DNA from: JAXGQD01 sp040766665
GTDB taxonomy: Bacteria > Bacillota > Clostridia > Saccharofermentanales > Fastidiosipilaceae
Assembly (NCBI GenBank): GCA_040766665.1
Contig: JAXGQD010000006.1
Span: 62,001 to 126,000 of the forward strand
Length of the DNA: 64,000 nt
Reading direction: 5' to 3'
The notes under the pieces are model-generated. The model saw only the letters and a program-made list of their open reading frames with translations. It was not told where the DNA came from and searched no databases. This document shows positions 63,032-64,000 of the stretch, piece after piece; positions within the stretch are counted from its first letter, which is position 1, and each line of letters opens with the position of its first letter. The position numbers were made by a program, and so were the translations under genes.

Positions 63032-64000
63032 ATGCGCAAACGTATAATCAAAACTTATATGTTAGCAATCGGGGCGAGCTTTGTGCTCTCCCTTTTAATA
63101 AGCGTGCTCCTGCTGCTCACCTATTACGAGCGTGGGCGCACTTTTTTGATTCAGACTGTATTGTTGACATTTGTCTTCTGCACACTTGCGGGCCTCTGGG
63201 TCGCCTATCTCATCGGTGCCAATCTCGCCAAGACGTATACCTTATCCATTCGCAGTATCAGCAATAAGGCGCGCGATATTACCACTTCAGCGGCAAAATA
63301 CTCCGCCATGATCGAAAGCGAAATCCGCTGGGAAGGCTTAAATCTACCCTCCGAAGATCTCCTCCAATTAGAGGAACAGGATCCTGACGACGAACTGCGC
63401 AGTCTGGACCGCTCCTTTCGCCTGATGGCGGGCTATCTCCAACAAGTGAACATGGCCTTGCTGCGCAGCAATGCCCAATTACAGGCGGTCTTGCGCAATA
63501 TGGAAGAAGGCATTCTTAGTTTTGATAATGACGGCAATGTCTTGCTTTTAACAGACCGCAGTCTTGCCTTTTTGGGCGAGGCACAGAAAAAGAAGCAACG
63601 CCTGGCTTTATTAGGGCAAAACTACGCGCGGCTGGATCAGGAAATCGAGCGCCTGCGTGAGCGGGACTTGCCTTTTGCCTTTGAAATGCAGACGACCTAC
63701 CCCGAAGAAAGGGTGCTGGGTGTATATGTGACGACCCTGCAAGGGCTGAAGGAACTGCCTCAGAATCACGCAGGCATGCTCATTGTGCTGCAGGATCTGA
63801 CGCGCCTGAAACAGTTGGAGCAGATGCGCAAGGAGTTTGTGGCCAACGTGACGCACGAGCTGAAGACACCGCTGACTTCGATCTGCGGCTATACGGAGCT
63901 CCTGCGCAGTTCCGAACGCGATGCAGAAACGCGGGCAGCCTTCTATGAAATCATCTCCATTGAGGCGGATCGTCTGATGAGCCTGATTCAGGATTTGCTG
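63032..64000 (+). CDS. phoR: Phosphate regulon sensor kinase PhoR (partial, cut by right edge)
   Basis: ATG 63032 after GGCTAGG; at least 323 residues to the edge. Two N-terminal membrane helices (about 8-28 and 38-60) with almost no outer loop, a coiled linker, a PAS-like region (AVLRNMEEGILSFDNDGNVLLLTD) and the phosphorylation box EFVANVTHELKTPLTSICGYTELL. The HATPase domain lies beyond the window. Acts with PhoB and PhoU. Confidence 0.9.
   Translation, partial: MRKRIIKTYMLAIGASFVLSLLISVLLLLTYYERGRTFLIQTVLLTFVFCTLAGLWVAYLIGANLAKTYTLSIRSISNKARDITTSAAKYSAMIESEIRWEGLNLPSEDLLQLEEQDPDDELRSLDRSFRLMAGYLQQVNMALLRSNAQLQAVLRNMEEGILSFDNDGNVLLLTDRSLAFLGEAQKKKQRLALLGQNYARLDQEIERLRERDLPFAFEMQTTYPEERVLGVYVTTLQGLKELPQNHAGMLIVLQDLTRLKQLEQMRKEFVANVTHELKTPLTSICGYTELLRSSERDAETRAAFYEIISIEADRLMSLIQDLL

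Noticed and set aside
1..64000. CRISPR arrays, rRNA or prophage genes
   Set aside because: None seen; the only regular spaced repeats are the 31-bp tandem and the 45-bp REP-like array, both too short and without unique spacers.

Overview
The window looks like a low-to-medium GC Bacillota chromosome segment, most likely Clostridia. Evidence: SigI/RsgI, LPXC-type lipoproteins with Ala/Thr linkers, strong AGGAGG ribosome sites, TTG starts, a pst-phoU-phoB-phoR block of Gram-positive style, and ROK, RpiR and GntR regulated sugar loci. I cannot name a genus; an anaerobic saccharolytic Oscillospirales-like organism would fit (inference).

Layout. 1-4.4 kb (minus strand): a sigma-I factor, its RsgI-type anti-sigma factor, a lipoprotein that repeats the RsgI outer domain, then a VTC-type polyphosphate polymerase-like protein and a DUF4956 membrane protein. 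Both RsgI-like proteins end in acidic Ser-Asp-Tyr-Asp repeats, and sigI and the lipoprotein gene share near-identical SigI-type promoters. 5.3-8.7 kb: response regulator, two-gene ABC exporter and histidine kinase. 8.8-12.6 kb: GNAT acetyltransferase, repeat-rich spacer, an interrupted UroD/MtaA-like gene with a CobW-type GTPase, a CPCC protein and tRNA-Arg(CCG). 12.9-41.0 kb: an AT-richer catabolic region. It holds a ROK-regulated ribose-type ABC operon with polyol/hexuronate dehydrogenases; a LarA-like racemase; a GntR/Liv-type ABC locus leading into an SDR and a Zn-dehydrogenase; a transaldolase-like enzyme with an acylating aldehyde dehydrogenase and an ADP-forming acyl-CoA ligase pair; and a KDGal kinase, KDPG-type aldolase, 2-hydroxyacid dehydrogenase and RpiR set. 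It ends at an IS150-like element (41.06-42.49 kb). 42.5-57 kb: housekeeping genes (M29 aminopeptidase, thioesterase, ketopantoate reductase-like, FumC, EF-G-like, PHP, aldo/keto reductase) and a GT2/polytopic membrane protein pair. 57.2-64 kb: pstSCAB-phoU-phoB-phoR, cut by the right edge.

Main ideas. (1) The SigI system looks self-contained, with two promoters of equal spacing and sensors whose outer tails are SDYD repeats rather than carbohydrate-binding domains. (2) The transaldolase-ALDH-SucCD-like operon reads as a sugar or sugar-acid cleavage route that makes ATP from an acyl-CoA; the substrate is unknown. (3) The 8-mer GGCAAAAG/CTTTTGCC occurs about 40 times on both strands, including in spacers, but is sparse in the catabolic region, like an uptake or architecture signal missing from acquired DNA. 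(4) Several genes carry one-base indels (some in homopolymers) or in-frame stops (SDYD lipoprotein, RsgI tail, UroD, GntR, LivK, IS orfB, AKR), which could be draft-sequence error or real decay.
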